Shown: in pieces, positions 7,914-16,785 of the stretch
How the letters are laid out: every line of letters starts with the position of its first letter
How positions within the stretch are numbered: position 1 is the stretch's first letter
DNA from: Rickettsia typhi
GTDB taxonomy: Bacteria; Pseudomonadota; Alphaproteobacteria; Rickettsiales; UBA1997
Direction: 5' to 3'
DNA: 22,526 nucleotides
Assembly: GCA_945898025.1 (NCBI GenBank)
Contig: CAMDGT010000001.1
Span: forward strand, 1 to 22,526
Position numbers and translations under genes: made by a program
Notes under the pieces: generated by a model
Told to the model about the DNA's origin: nothing
The model's database searches: none
What the model saw: the letters and a program-made list of their open reading frames with translations, nothing else

Positions 7914-8846
7914 ATGAAATTAATTTCTTGCAATAGCAACAAAGAGTTATCAAAGGCAATTGCCAATCACTTAAAAACAGAACTTATTTGTGCCGACATC
8001 AAAAGATTTTCTGATAATGAAATTTTTGTTGAAATTACTGAAAATGTTAGAGGACAAGATGTATTCGTCATACAATCAACGTCTTACCCCGCTAACGACC
8101 ACATTATGGAGCTTCTAATTACTATTGATGCTTTAAAAAGGGCTTCTGCCAAAAGAATTACCGCCGTTATTCCATATTTTGGATATGCCCGCCAAGATAG
8201 AAAAGTCGCACCAAGAACCCCGATTTCTGCTAAACTAGTTGCAAATCTAATTACTTGTGCAGGAGCTAATCGAGTTCTAACCCTTGACCTTCATGCTGGT
8301 CAAATACAGGGTTTTTTTGATATTCCAGTTGATAATCTTTATTCTTCCCCTGTTTTTGCTGAAGATATTAGAAAAAATTTTGAAGATAAAAATTTGGTTA
8401 TAGTTTCTCCAGATGTTGGTGGTCTTGTTAGAGCGAGAGATATGGCTAAAAAAATTAATGCCGAATTGGCAATTGTTGATAAAAGAAGACCTCAATCAGG
8501 AGTAAGTGAGGTAATGAATATTATTGGCGAAGTAAATAATCGAAATTGTTTAATTGTTGATGATATCGTTGATTCTGGGGGAACTCTCTGCAATGCTGCC
8601 GAAGCATTGCTTGAAAAGGGTGCTAAATCTGTATCTGCATATATTACTCACGGAGTTCTTTCTAGCGATGCTTATAAAAGAATAGGAAATTCAAGATTGC
8701 AAAACCTCATTATTAGTGATTCAATTGCTCCAACTATTGAAATAAAATCAACGAAGAATATTAGAATTATTACTATCGCCAATTTAATTGGTAGTGCAAT
8801 TCAAAATATTGCTCTTGAAAAATCTATTTCAACATTATTTAACTAA
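7914..8846 (+). CDS. prs: Ribose-phosphate pyrophosphokinase (PRPP synthase)
   Basis: It makes PRPP from ribose 5-phosphate and ATP, feeding purine, pyrimidine, NAD and histidine synthesis. Family motifs: the ATP-site segment [10 protein letters not shown] (88-97), the metal/catalytic [11 protein letters not shown] (125-135), SPDVGG (165-170), and the PRPP signature [13 protein letters not shown] (213-225). The length (310) is the usual class I length. In the window its product is a substrate for NadC and the starting point for the PurN pathway. It leads a compact unit: cycM begins two bases after its stop and pcnB follows closely. Confidence 0.97.
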   Translation: MKLISCNSNKELSKAIANHLKTELICADIKRFSDNEIFVEITENVRGQDVFVIQSTSYPANDHIMELLITIDALKRASAKRITAVIPYFGYARQDRKVAPRTPISAKLVANLITCAGANRVLTLDLHAGQIQGFFDIPVDNLYSSPVFAEDIRKNFEDKNLVIVSPDVGGLVRARDMAKKINAELAIVDKRRPQSGVSEVMNIIGEVNNRNCLIVDDIVDSGGTLCNAAEALLEKGAKSVSAYITHGVLSSDAYKRIGNSRLQNLIISDSIAPTIEIKSTKNIRIITIANLIGSAIQNIALEKSISTLFN

Positions 8847-8848
8847 AA

Positions 8849-9391
8849 ATGAAAAATAAAATTAAGAATTTACTTAATAAAATAAACTATAAACCTTTTA
8901 TAATCAATGTATTGCCAACTTTTTTGGTAGTAATCGTTATAATTTTCTCGGTTTTTGTTACTGAAATTCTCTATCAACCAAGATCTTTATTCAAAAGAGG
9001 TTTTTTCGTAGAATTAACCGAAGATGGCAAGGTTGTTAAAAAAGAAGAAAAGCCTGTTGATTTAGCAAGTTTAATGGCAATTGCTGATGTTAATAAGGGG
9101 GTAAAAATTTTTAAGAAATGTGCTTCTTGTCATACAATTGCTAAAGGAGAAATGGCAAAGGTTGGTCCTAATCTCTATGGAGTAGTGAATCGCAATAAGG
9201 GTGCAAATGCAGGTTTTGAATATTCTCTTGCAATGAAAAATAAGGGCGGAAAATGGGATATTGAATCAATTAATAGTTTTATTACTAAGCCAAAAGAATA
9301 TGTGGCGGGAACAAAAATGGCATTTTCAGGGCTTAAAAAACCACAGGACCGAGCTGATGTTATTTCTTATTTAAAACAAAACTCTCAATAA
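8849..9391 (+). CDS. cycM: Membrane-anchored class I cytochrome c (CycM type)
   Basis: A single N-terminal membrane segment (about residues 18-40) anchors a periplasmic haem domain. The haem attachment motif is CASCH (Cys91, Cys94, His95), and Met157 in AGTKMAFSG is the likely sixth ligand. VGPNLYGVVNR and the final VISYLKQNS helix are typical of mitochondrial/alphaproteobacterial cytochrome c. In alphaproteobacteria such anchored proteins pass electrons between the bc1 complex and cytochrome oxidase. The length (180) fits the CycM group. It begins two bases after prs, which suggests cotranscription without an obvious functional link. Attachment of haem needs the cytochrome c maturation system, for which DsbD may help supply reductant. 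Confidence 0.94.
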   Translation: MKNKIKNLLNKINYKPFIINVLPTFLVVIVIIFSVFVTEILYQPRSLFKRGFFVELTEDGKVVKKEEKPVDLASLMAIADVNKGVKIFKKCASCHTIAKGEMAKVGPNLYGVVNRNKGANAGFEYSLAMKNKGGKWDIESINSFITKPKEYVAGTKMAFSGLKKPQDRADVISYLKQNSQ

Positions 9392-9400
9392 TTATTAAAA

Positions 9401-10735
9401 TTGCAATATTTTAGGCAAGATTTAATCAAAAAAATTCCTCCTGATTTTGCTGAAGAGGTGAAATTATTATTTGATATTTTTGACAATCAAATAAGGTTGG
9501 TTGGCGGAGCGGTTAGAAATTTAATTATTGATAAAAAAGTTAATGATTTTGATTTCGCAACAATTTTAACACCAGATCAAGTATCCAAAATATTGAATCA
9601 ACGACAAATTTTTAACATTACCATTAATGCTAACTTTGGAACAGTGATCGCGGTTATTAATCGTAAAAATTTTGAGATCACAACCTTAAGACAAGATTTT
9701 AACAGCAATGGCAGGTTTTGCCAACCGATGTTCAGCCAAGATTATGAACTTGATGCTCAAAGGCGAGATTTTACAATTAACGCTCTTTATTTAGATAAAG
9801 CAGGGAATCTATTCGATTATTTTAACGGTCTCGCTGATTTAAATCTTAAGCAAGTTAAATTCATTGGCGATTGTGCAACAAGAATTCACGAAGATTATCT
9901 TAGAATATTAAGATTTTGGCGGTTTAGCCTTGAATTTGCTGAAGAATATGATAAAGAGGGGGCTGAGAAAGCAATTTCTTTGCAAGATAATTTGCAAAAA
10001 CTTTCTTCTTCAAGAATTAGACAGGAATTATATAAAATCATTCTTTATTCGCAATCAGAAGATGTTATTTTATTGCTAAAAAAGCTTGATAATTGTGGTG
10101 CGAGAGCGGTAATTATAAACCAAAAATTTAATATTGATAACTTCGCTAAATTGTTAGAATTAGTCAATAAAATAAAAAATCGTGGCAATATTTCAATAGA
10201 TAGATTTTTAGAAGCAAAAATAGATAAATTAAAAATAGCGGCTTTGTTGATTGATAAAGAAACCGATATACCGTCTCTGGCCCTTCAAATTGCTGCTACT
10301 AGAATAGAAAAAAAATATTGGTATTTCTTGCAAAAAAATTCTCAATTATTTGAGAAAAAATCAATTAAAATTCGCAATAAAAATGAGTTGAGAATTCTAT
10401 TTAAAGATTGCTTGGTATTAAATGATGAGCTAACAATTGAGTTGACGATTTTTTATATTTTAAATAATTGGGAATTTTTATTGAAGCAACAGTTAATTGA
10501 ATATTTAATTGAGCTAATGGAAAAGGGAATTGAGAGTAACTTTTTTATTGATAAAATAATTGATGCTACTGATATTATATCTGCAAATATCATTGCAAGT
10601 AACAACATTAATTATGCGGTTAAAATTGCTAATATTGCTTTTAATAGGCAAAAAATCAACTATAACAAGGAGTTGTTATTAAAATTAATTGCTAAATATT
10701 TTAGCATTAATCAACATAAATTTATTCAAAGATAG
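9401..10735 (+). CDS. CCA-adding tRNA nucleotidyltransferase / poly(A) polymerase family (class II)
   Basis: The class II nucleotidyltransferase head is clear: RLVGGAVRN (32-40) and DFDF (Asp49, Asp51 bind metal), followed by RRDFTINALY and the RNA-binding segment EDYLRILRFWRF with the family-typical spacing. The C-terminal half is helical and diverged. In alphaproteobacteria this family generally includes the enzyme adding CCA to tRNA 3' ends; a poly(A) polymerase role cannot be excluded from sequence. The start must be TTG at 9401: the cycM stop at 9389 is in the same frame and no ATG or GTG lies between. The last 14 bases overlap the end of xthA on the other strand, and no terminator is visible at that junction. 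Confidence 0.93.
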   Translation: MQYFRQDLIKKIPPDFAEEVKLLFDIFDNQIRLVGGAVRNLIIDKKVNDFDFATILTPDQVSKILNQRQIFNITINANFGTVIAVINRKNFEITTLRQDFNSNGRFCQPMFSQDYELDAQRRDFTINALYLDKAGNLFDYFNGLADLNLKQVKFIGDCATRIHEDYLRILRFWRFSLEFAEEYDKEGAEKAISLQDNLQKLSSSRIRQELYKIILYSQSEDVILLLKKLDNCGARAVIINQKFNIDNFAKLLELVNKIKNRGNISIDRFLEAKIDKLKIAALLIDKETDIPSLALQIAATRIEKKYWYFLQKNSQLFEKKSIKIRNKNELRILFKDCLVLNDELTIELTIFYILNNWEFLLKQQLIEYLIELMEKGIESNFFIDKIIDATDIISANIIASNNINYAVKIANIAFNRQKINYNKELLLKLIAKYFSINQHKFIQR

Positions 10736-11531
10736 TGGCAATTGGTATATGGTCTGAAGGTCTTTTTAAGGTTCGATAATCTTGAAAAAATTGAAAATTT
10801 TTAATATTATTTTTTAAGTTAGGGCTACACCAAATATGATCTAATCTTCTTCCGCGGTTTGATTTCATTGGCTCTAACCCTCTATAACTCCACCAGCTAT
10901 ATAATTTTTCCTTTTCGCTTATAAAATGACGATGAGTATCAATAAAATTGATGGTTTTTTGCAAATTTATTAATTTATCAATTTCAATTTTAGTATGAGA
11001 CACTACATTTGCCAATTGTTTATGCGACCATACATCATTTTCAAGGGGTGCAATGTTAAAATCGCCAAGAATAATAATTTTCTTATTCGATAATTCTTGT
11101 TGTTTAAAAAAATCAATCATCCAATCAATAAAATTAAGCTTATGAGCAAATTTATTGTTAATTATTGGATCTGGAATATCTCCGCCCGCAGGAATATAAA
11201 AATTATGTAAAGTAATTAATTCTTCCTGATTATTATTGTTAAATTTAAAATCCGCCTTCAAATGCCTTGCTTGATTATAGTTACCAATATCTATATTTTC
11301 GATATTTAACAACGGTATTTTTGCAATAATTGCCACTCCGTTATAAGATTTTTGCCCATCAAATGCAATATAATTAAAGCCCAAATCCTTAATTTGTTTT
11401 GTTGGAAATAGATCATTATCAACTTTGGTTTCTTGCAAACAAATAATGTCCGCTTGTGATTCTGCGATTAATTTTTCTAAAAGATCTATTCTCAATCTAA
11501 GAGAATTTATATTCCATGAAATGATTTTCAT
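10722..11531 (-). CDS. xthA: Exodeoxyribonuclease III / AP endonuclease
   Basis: It cuts DNA at abasic sites and acts as a 3'-5' exonuclease in base excision repair. The catalytic residues are all visible: WNINS (6-10), Glu34 in LQETK, Tyr112 in HNFYIPAGG, Asp157 and Asn159 in GDFNIAP, Asp231 in RRLDHIW, and Asp260-His261 in SDHIPI. The segment YSWWSYR (211-217) is a family hallmark. The length (269) is normal. It is a single minus-strand gene overlapping pcnB tail to tail. Its upstream spacer (11532-11779) is shared with the divergent decarboxylase gene and is extremely A+T-rich; no promoter there stands out. Confidence 0.96.
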   Translation of the reverse strand: MKIISWNINSLRLRIDLLEKLIAESQADIICLQETKVDNDLFPTKQIKDLGFNYIAFDGQKSYNGVAIIAKIPLLNIENIDIGNYNQARHLKADFKFNNNNQEELITLHNFYIPAGGDIPDPIINNKFAHKLNFIDWMIDFFKQQELSNKKIIILGDFNIAPLENDVWSHKQLANVVSHTKIEIDKLINLQKTINFIDTHRHFISEKEKLYSWWSYRGLEPMKSNRGRRLDHIWCSPNLKNNIKNFQFFQDYRTLKRPSDHIPIATIFE

Positions 11532-11779
11532 TAGGTAAATTTATTTTGAGTTGCAACTAGTTTTTATAAGGCTTAGTAAAATATTTAAAATTTATTATTT
11601 ACAAATAAAAAAAAAAATTTAACTTGCATTTTCTTTTTTAAAAATTTGATTAAAAATTTATTTATTTAATCTTATTTTTACGATATTAACAAACTTAATT
11701 TTTATGATTATTTATTTAACAAAATTTCCTTAAATTTTTTGTTATTACTATCAACCCTTCTATTTAAGATACTCAAAAA

Positions 11780-13192
11780 ATGGATAAAAAACAAGATAAA
11801 AAAAGCTTTAAAGCTTTAAAAGCCAATATTAAAAAAGATCTTGCTAAAAATAAAGAATCACTTCAAAAAGATTTAAAAGAAGAGCAAAATAAAAAAATTC
11901 ACTATCTTTTTGAAAACTATCCAGATAAAAATCTAAAAAAAGTAATTGATAACAGCAACGAATCTTCATCAAAAGAATCGCTAACAATTAAAGAGTTTGT
12001 TCGAGATAATCTTCCTACGTTGCCAGTATATGCAACTCGTCCGCACTCTTTAAGAGATTCTGCAGAGTTTTTTCTCAAAAATTTTTCCCATAATAAGCAT
12101 AAAACTAGAGTTTTATATTCTGTAAAAAGCAATCCTGAAAAATCTGTTTTAAATCATTTGTTTAATGCTGGTATTAAAAACTTTGATGTTGCTTCCATTG
12201 CTGAAATAGAGATCATTAATAATCTTTTTGGCGATAAGGCGAAAATGTTTTTTATGCATCCAATAAAATCAAGAGAATCAATCTATCAATCCTATTTTCA
12301 ATACGGAATTCGTGATTTTGTTCTTGATTGTCACGATGAATTGCAAAAAATTACCGAAGTAACTAATAATGCTAAAGATCTCAATCTTCATCTACGATTA
12401 GCAATTCCAAATAATCATTCTGCAATCGATTTATCTCGTAAATTTGGTATTTTTCCAGAAAAGGCAACAGGTTTATTGAGAAAAATTGCAACCATCGCTA
12501 ATAATGTTGGCATTTGCTTTCATGTCGGTTCTCAATGCATGGATCCTGTTCAATATCGTGGAGCAATTGAAATTGCCCAGCAGTTAATTAAAAAGTCAAA
12601 AGTTAAAATCAATATACTTGATATTGGTGGCGGTTTTCCTTCTTCTTATCCTGCAATGTCGCCACAAAGTCTTGATAATTATTTTAATGAAATATTTTTA
12701 GCGATAAATCAAATTAATCTACCGGATGATTGTGAATTATGGTGCGAACCAGGAAGAGCATTAGTTGCGGAATCTGGTTCACTAATTGTAAGAGTTGAGA
12801 GCAGAAAAGATCAAATGCTTTATTTGAACGATGGTACCTACGGAGGTCTATTTGATGCTGGAACCCCAAGTTTTATTTATCATACAAAGGCAATTCGCAC
12901 TAAAAACAATTCTAAATTAGCAACTAAAATGCTTGATTTTGGCTTCTATGGTCCAACTTGCGATTCTTTCGACTTTATGAAAGGGCCATTCTACCTTCCT
13001 GAAAATATTGCAGAAGGCGACTACATCGAAATAGGTCAAATGGGTGCTTACTCAAGAAGCATTAGAACTGATTTCAATGGTTTTAATAAAAATATACAAA
13101 TTGAAGTAAACGACATTCCTTTGGTTTCAATGTATAAAGCTATCACTGAGAATAATCAACTGGCTCTTTATCTATCAAGGTCTAAATTATAA
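11780..13192 (+). CDS. Fold-type III PLP decarboxylase, ornithine decarboxylase-like, with Lys-rich N-terminal extension
   Basis: The alanine-racemase-like barrel and the C-terminal beta domain of the ornithine/arginine/diaminopimelate decarboxylase family are present. Lys116 in LYSVKSNP should hold PLP. HVGSQ (248-252), ILDIGGGFP (279-287) and EPGR (323-326) bind the cofactor phosphate and ring. Cys394-Asp395 in GPTCDSFD is the active-site Cys/Asp of ornithine-type enzymes, and GAYS (422-425) closes the site. This pattern favours ornithine decarboxylase (putrescine formation) over diaminopimelate decarboxylase, but lysine as a substrate is possible. The first 75 or so residues, dominated by Lys, Asp, Glu and Asn, precede the point (about residue 76) where relatives usually begin, and look like a helical charged tail. 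The next gene, 39 bases on, is a polyamine-linking enzyme. Confidence 0.88.
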   Translation: MDKKQDKKSFKALKANIKKDLAKNKESLQKDLKEEQNKKIHYLFENYPDKNLKKVIDNSNESSSKESLTIKEFVRDNLPTLPVYATRPHSLRDSAEFFLKNFSHNKHKTRVLYSVKSNPEKSVLNHLFNAGIKNFDVASIAEIEIINNLFGDKAKMFFMHPIKSRESIYQSYFQYGIRDFVLDCHDELQKITEVTNNAKDLNLHLRLAIPNNHSAIDLSRKFGIFPEKATGLLRKIATIANNVGICFHVGSQCMDPVQYRGAIEIAQQLIKKSKVKINILDIGGGFPSSYPAMSPQSLDNYFNEIFLAINQINLPDDCELWCEPGRALVAESGSLIVRVESRKDQMLYLNDGTYGGLFDAGTPSFIYHTKAIRTKNNSKLATKMLDFGFYGPTCDSFDFMKGPFYLPENIAEGDYIEIGQMGAYSRSIRTDFNGFNKNIQIEVNDIPLVSMYKAITENNQLALYLSRSKL

Positions 13193-13231
13193 ATTTAATT
13201 AATATTTATTAAAAATTTTCATAAACTATAA

Positions 13232-14263
13232 ATGACTAAAAAAATAACTAAAAAAGATCTTCTCAAAAAAACCGTTAAACATATTGATATTACATCATTT
13301 GATGCTCGTCCTATTATTGATCAAATGGCAGATATGTCTTTTACTTCACGAGATCTCGCTAAGGCTAGTGAAATTTTTAACATGATGTTAAAAGATAAAA
13401 AATGCTCAATAATTCTTTCTCTCGCTGGCTCTACTTCTGCTGGTGGTTGTATGAAGCTTTATGCTGATTTGGTTAAAAATAATATGGTTGATGCAATAGT
13501 TGCAACTGGTGCTTCAATTGTTGATATGGATTTTTTCGAAGCTTTAGGTTTTAAGCATTATCAAGGTAGTCAGTTTATTGATGATAAATTTTTAAGAGAT
13601 AATTATATTGACCGAATTTACGATACCTACATCAATGAAGAAGATCTTCAAAAATGTGATAATACAATTTTCAAGATAGCCAATACTCTTGAGCCAAGAC
13701 CATATTCTTCAAGAGAATTTATCTATGAAATGGGTAAATTTTTAAAGAAAAATGCTAAGAAAAAAGATTCTTTAATAGAGTTAGCATTTGATAATAATGT
13801 CCCTATTTTCTGCCCTGCTTTTACTGATTCTTCAGCGGGTTTTGGGTTGGTTTTGCATCAGGTTAAAAACCCTAAGAATCATTTAACCATTGATTCAATA
13901 GCTGATTTTCGTGAACTTACAGAAATTAAAATTAAAGCTGGAACTACAGGCTTATTAATGATTGGCGGTGGAGTGCCAAAGAACTTTGTTCAAGATACCG
14001 TGGTTTGTGCTGAAATCCTAGGAAAAGAAGTCGAAATGCACAAATATGCTATACAAATTACAGTTGCCGATTCAAGAGACGGAGCCTGCTCTTCATCAAC
14101 TCTTAAAGAAGCTTGTTCTTGGGGTAAGGTAGATACTGCATACGAGCAGATGGTTTATGCTGAAGCAACTTCGGTAATTCCACTATTAGCATCAGATGCC
14201 TATCACCGTGGCTTTTGGAAAAAAAGAACGAAAAGAAATTTTGCTAAATTATTTACAAAATAA
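13232..14263 (+). CDS. Deoxyhypusine-synthase-like protein (probable homospermidine/polyamine synthase)
   Basis: The NAD-binding fold of deoxyhypusine synthase is plain: LAGSTSAGGCM (64-74), ATGASIVDMD (91-100), MIGGGVPKNF (243-252), a DSRDGACSSS segment (280-289) and SWGK (296-299). Bacteria lack eIF5A, so bacterial members are thought to move the aminobutyl group of spermidine or putrescine to another amine, giving homospermidine or related polyamines. In eukaryotic deoxyhypusine synthase the lysine forming the covalent imine sits just before the VYADAS segment; here the matching text is EQMVYAEATS, with Met307 at that place. The chemistry may therefore differ, though other bacterial homologues may share this. 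The preceding decarboxylase would supply putrescine. The length (343) is normal. Confidence 0.88.
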   Translation: MTKKITKKDLLKKTVKHIDITSFDARPIIDQMADMSFTSRDLAKASEIFNMMLKDKKCSIILSLAGSTSAGGCMKLYADLVKNNMVDAIVATGASIVDMDFFEALGFKHYQGSQFIDDKFLRDNYIDRIYDTYINEEDLQKCDNTIFKIANTLEPRPYSSREFIYEMGKFLKKNAKKKDSLIELAFDNNVPIFCPAFTDSSAGFGLVLHQVKNPKNHLTIDSIADFRELTEIKIKAGTTGLLMIGGGVPKNFVQDTVVCAEILGKEVEMHKYAIQITVADSRDGACSSSTLKEACSWGKVDTAYEQMVYAEATSVIPLLASDAYHRGFWKKRTKRNFAKLFTK

Positions 14264-14276
14264 TATAAGGCCTTAG

Positions 14277-14306
14277 AATTATCTACAGAATTTTAGCTAG
14301 ATAATT
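14277..14306 (+). terminator. Hairpin after the deoxyhypusine-synthase-like gene
   Basis: Perfect 9-base arms (AATTATCTA at 14277-14285, TAGATAATT at 14298-14306) with a 12-base loop lie 14 bases after the stop, followed by the T-rich TTCTTCTAATCTT. This is a reasonable but weak terminator candidate separating the polyamine pair from purL. Confidence 0.45.
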
Positions 14307-14346
14307 TCTTCTAATCTTGAAGCCTGAATTTAGATTATTATCAATG

Positions 14347-14365
14347 TAAATTAATAATTAATTTA
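14347..14365. repeat. Perfect 19-base A+T palindrome upstream of purL
   Basis: TAAATTAAT-A-ATTAATTTA is an exact palindrome ending 18 bases before the purL ATG. It could be an operator, but purely A/T palindromes of this size can be chance in this DNA. Confidence 0.35.
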
Positions 14366-14383
14366 GAAAAAAAATACATATAA

Positions 14384-15553
14384 ATGAAGCATAACATCGA
14401 AATAACCCCTAAATTAATTAGGGATCATAATTTAACTACTGAAGAATATCAAAAAATCCTTGAAATTCTTGGTAGAGCTCCAACTATTACTGAATTGGGA
14501 ATTTTTTCTGCTATGTGGTCAGAGCATTGTTCCTATAAATCAACTAAAAAATGGCTTAAAACCATGCATACTAAGGCTCCGTGGGTTATTTGTGGGCCGG
14601 GTGAAAATGCTGGAGTTATTGATATTGGTGATAATCAAGCAATTATTTTTAAAATGGAGAGCCATAATCATCCTTCTTTTATTGAGCCATATCAAGGTGC
14701 GGCAACAGGAGTTGGCGGTATATTGAGAGATGTATTCACCATGGGGGCTCGCCCAATCGCTAACTTAAATTCTTTAAGATTCGGAGAAATAAACCATCCA
14801 AAAACTAAACAGCTAGTAAATGGAGTTGTCGCGGGAATAGGTGGTTATGGAAATTGTGTAGGAGTTCCAACTGTTGGTGGAGAAACTACTTTTGATGAAA
14901 GTTATAACGGCAATATTATTGTCAATGCTATGACGATTGGTCTTGCTGATAGCAATAAAATATTTTATTCTGCTGCTAGTGAAATTGGTGCAAATGTTGT
15001 TTATGTTGGCTCAAAAACTGGAAGAGATGGCATTAACGGCGCGGTTATGGCTTCTGATGAATTTAAAGAGGGCGATGAAGATAAAAGACCAACAGTTCAG
15101 GTTGGTGATCCTTTTGTTGAAAAGCTTCTATTGGAGGCATGTTTAGAATTGATGCAATATGATTGCATTTTATCAATACAAGATATGGGTGCTGCGGGGC
15201 TTACTTCTTCTTCATTTGAAATGTCGGGTAAGGGTGGAACCGGTATAGAGCTTAATCTTGAAAATGTGCCACAAAGAGAAAAAAACATGATTCCCTACGA
15301 AATTATGCTTTCAGAAAGTCAAGAAAGAATGTTGATGATAATTAAACCAGAAAAAACTGACTTTGCCAAATCTATTTTTGATAAATGGGAGCTTGATTTT
15401 GCAGTAATAGGCAAGGTTACTAATAGCGGTAATGTGCTAGTAAAAATGAACGGAGAAATTTATGCAGATATTCCTTCGCAACCATTATCAGAAAAGGCTC
15501 CAGAATATGATAGACCTTGGCATTATAAAAATATTTCCAGTCAAAATAATTAA
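14384..15553 (+). CDS. purL: Phosphoribosylformylglycinamidine synthase II, N-terminal half only
   Basis: It matches the first half of small-type PurL (FGAM synthase), which turns FGAR into FGAM using ATP and ammonia supplied by PurQ. The N-terminal domain has [12 protein letters not shown] (44-55, catalytic-loop His48), the Mg/ATP segment [23 protein letters not shown] in pieces at 90-112, [10 protein letters not shown] (115-124), GVPTVGGE (160-167) and [12 protein letters not shown] (241-252). A first AIRS C-domain with DMGAAGL (267-273) runs to about 360. Relatives have a second copy of this two-domain unit and reach about 730-760 residues; this one stops at 389 right after the linker ([12 protein letters not shown]), with no second-half similarity before ribD at 15600. 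No residue in the part that remains looks damaged. It is either one piece of a split gene whose other half lies elsewhere, or a truncated enzyme. Confidence 0.93.
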   Translation: MKHNIEITPKLIRDHNLTTEEYQKILEILGRAPTITELGIFSAMWSEHCSYKSTKKWLKTMHTKAPWVICGPGENAGVIDIGDNQAIIFKMESHNHPSFIEPYQGAATGVGGILRDVFTMGARPIANLNSLRFGEINHPKTKQLVNGVVAGIGGYGNCVGVPTVGGETTFDESYNGNIIVNAMTIGLADSNKIFYSAASEIGANVVYVGSKTGRDGINGAVMASDEFKEGDEDKRPTVQVGDPFVEKLLLEACLELMQYDCILSIQDMGAAGLTSSSFEMSGKGGTGIELNLENVPQREKNMIPYEIMLSESQERMLMIIKPEKTDFAKSIFDKWELDFAVIGKVTNSGNVLVKMNGEIYADIPSQPLSEKAPEYDRPWHYKNISSQNN

Positions 15554-15599
15554 TTTTCCAGATAGAAATTATCAATAAGAAACTTTAGATTTTAATCTA

Positions 15600-16781
15600 T
15601 TGAAAGCAAATAATCTCAATGAAATGTTAGGCAAAACATCAGGCAAAACATCAGGCAAAACATCAAAAAAATTCATTGCTCTTGCATTAAATTTAAGTAA
15701 AAAAAACATTGGGAATACTGGTTCTAACCCAGTTGTTGGTTGTGTTATAGTGAAAGATGGTCAAATTTTATCAACTGGAATTACTGAAATCGGCGGTAGA
15801 CCTCATGCTGAAATTGTGGCAATTAATAAAATAATTGATAAGTCGATATTATGCGATGCCGAAATTTACATTACTCTTGAGCCTTGCTCTCATTTTGGCA
15901 ATACTCCTCCCTGTGTTGATGAAATTATTAAATATAATTTTAAAAAAGTAGTAATTGCAACAATTGATCCAGATATTAGAGTCAATGGTGGCGGGGTTTC
16001 TAAATTAAAAAAAGCGGGAATCGCAATTGAAATTGGGGTGCTAGAGGAGCAAGCAAATAAAATTAATATCGCCTTTAGAACCAATAGAATAAAGGCCAGA
16101 CCTTTTATCACTGCCAAAATTGCCACTACAATTGATGGTAAAATCGCCACTGCAAATTTTGCCAGTAAGTGGATTAGCAACAAAGACTCTCTTAGGTTTG
16201 CTCATTATTTACGGTCAATTAATAATGCAATAATGATAGGCAAAAATACTTTACTGCAAGATAATCCTTCGTTAAATACTAGATTAAGCGGATTAGAATT
16301 TCATCAAAATAAGATTATAATCGTTGCTAATAGCAATAATTTGCCCATTAAAGCTAATGTTTTTCAAAATATAGAGAGCAACCCAGTTATTATTATTACT
16401 AATAACAGAGAGGCAATTTGGCAAGAATTTGTTGATATCGGAGTTAAAATAATTTTTGCTGAAAATATAGAATCTGCAAATGAAGAACATTCTCAACAAA
16501 TTGATTGGCAGAAGACATTGAAAATATTGGCTCAAGAGCAAATTAATTCAATATTAGTTGAGGGCGGTAGTTATTTATTAACAACTTTAATAAAGCAAAA
16601 TTTTATTGACGAATTATTCTGGATAAGAAGCAATAAAATAATTGGCGATCCAGCGATATCGTCAATTGGTCAATTAGGTCTTATTGATATTAGTCAATCA
16701 ATGGTAAATTTTATTCTTGTTGATAATTGGCAATTTGAAAATGATTTAATCAGCAAGTTTGTTAATGTTGATATTCTATAA
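15600..16781 (+). CDS. ribD: Bifunctional riboflavin biosynthesis deaminase/reductase RibD
   Basis: It carries out the deamination and reduction steps after GTP cyclohydrolase II. The deaminase domain (about 24-165) has HAE (69-71) and the zinc cysteines 96 and 105 in EPCSHFGNTPPC. The reductase domain (about 166-393) has AKIATTIDGKIA, SKWIS, and MIGKNTLLQDNPSLNTR, and a later VEGGSYLLT segment. The start is uncertain: TTG 15600 or ATG 15624 (residue 9). Residues 11-22 are three exact copies of GKTS encoded by a perfect 12-base repeat; conserved sequence begins only at about residue 24, so the head is a variable tail. It converges on nadC with a gap of only four bases. Confidence 0.95.
   Translation: MKANNLNEMLGKTSGKTSGKTSKKFIALALNLSKKNIGNTGSNPVVGCVIVKDGQILSTGITEIGGRPHAEIVAINKIIDKSILCDAEIYITLEPCSHFGNTPPCVDEIIKYNFKKVVIATIDPDIRVNGGGVSKLKKAGIAIEIGVLEEQANKINIAFRTNRIKARPFITAKIATTIDGKIATANFASKWISNKDSLRFAHYLRSINNAIMIGKNTLLQDNPSLNTRLSGLEFHQNKIIIVANSNNLPIKANVFQNIESNPVIIITNNREAIWQEFVDIGVKIIFAENIESANEEHSQQIDWQKTLKILAQEQINSILVEGGSYLLTTLIKQNFIDELFWIRSNKIIGDPAISSIGQLGLIDISQSMVNFILVDNWQFENDLISKFVNVDIL
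15630..15665 (+). repeat. Perfect three-copy 12-base tandem repeat in ribD
   Basis: GGCAAAACATCA is present three times in a row (15630-15641, 15642-15653, 15654-15665), coding for GKTSGKTSGKTS. Copy-number change would keep the frame, so it is a tolerated variable tail on RibD. Confidence 0.95.
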
Positions 16782-16785
16782 TATT

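Noticed and set aside
10722..10735. Tail-to-tail overlap of pcnB and xthA as a regulatory antisense arrangement
   Set aside because: A 14-base overlap of convergent genes is common in compact genomes and nothing else marks the site.
11532..11779. Promoters in the xthA/decarboxylase spacer
   Set aside because: The spacer is nearly pure A/T with many poor matches; none has both boxes at proper spacing, so I did not call one.
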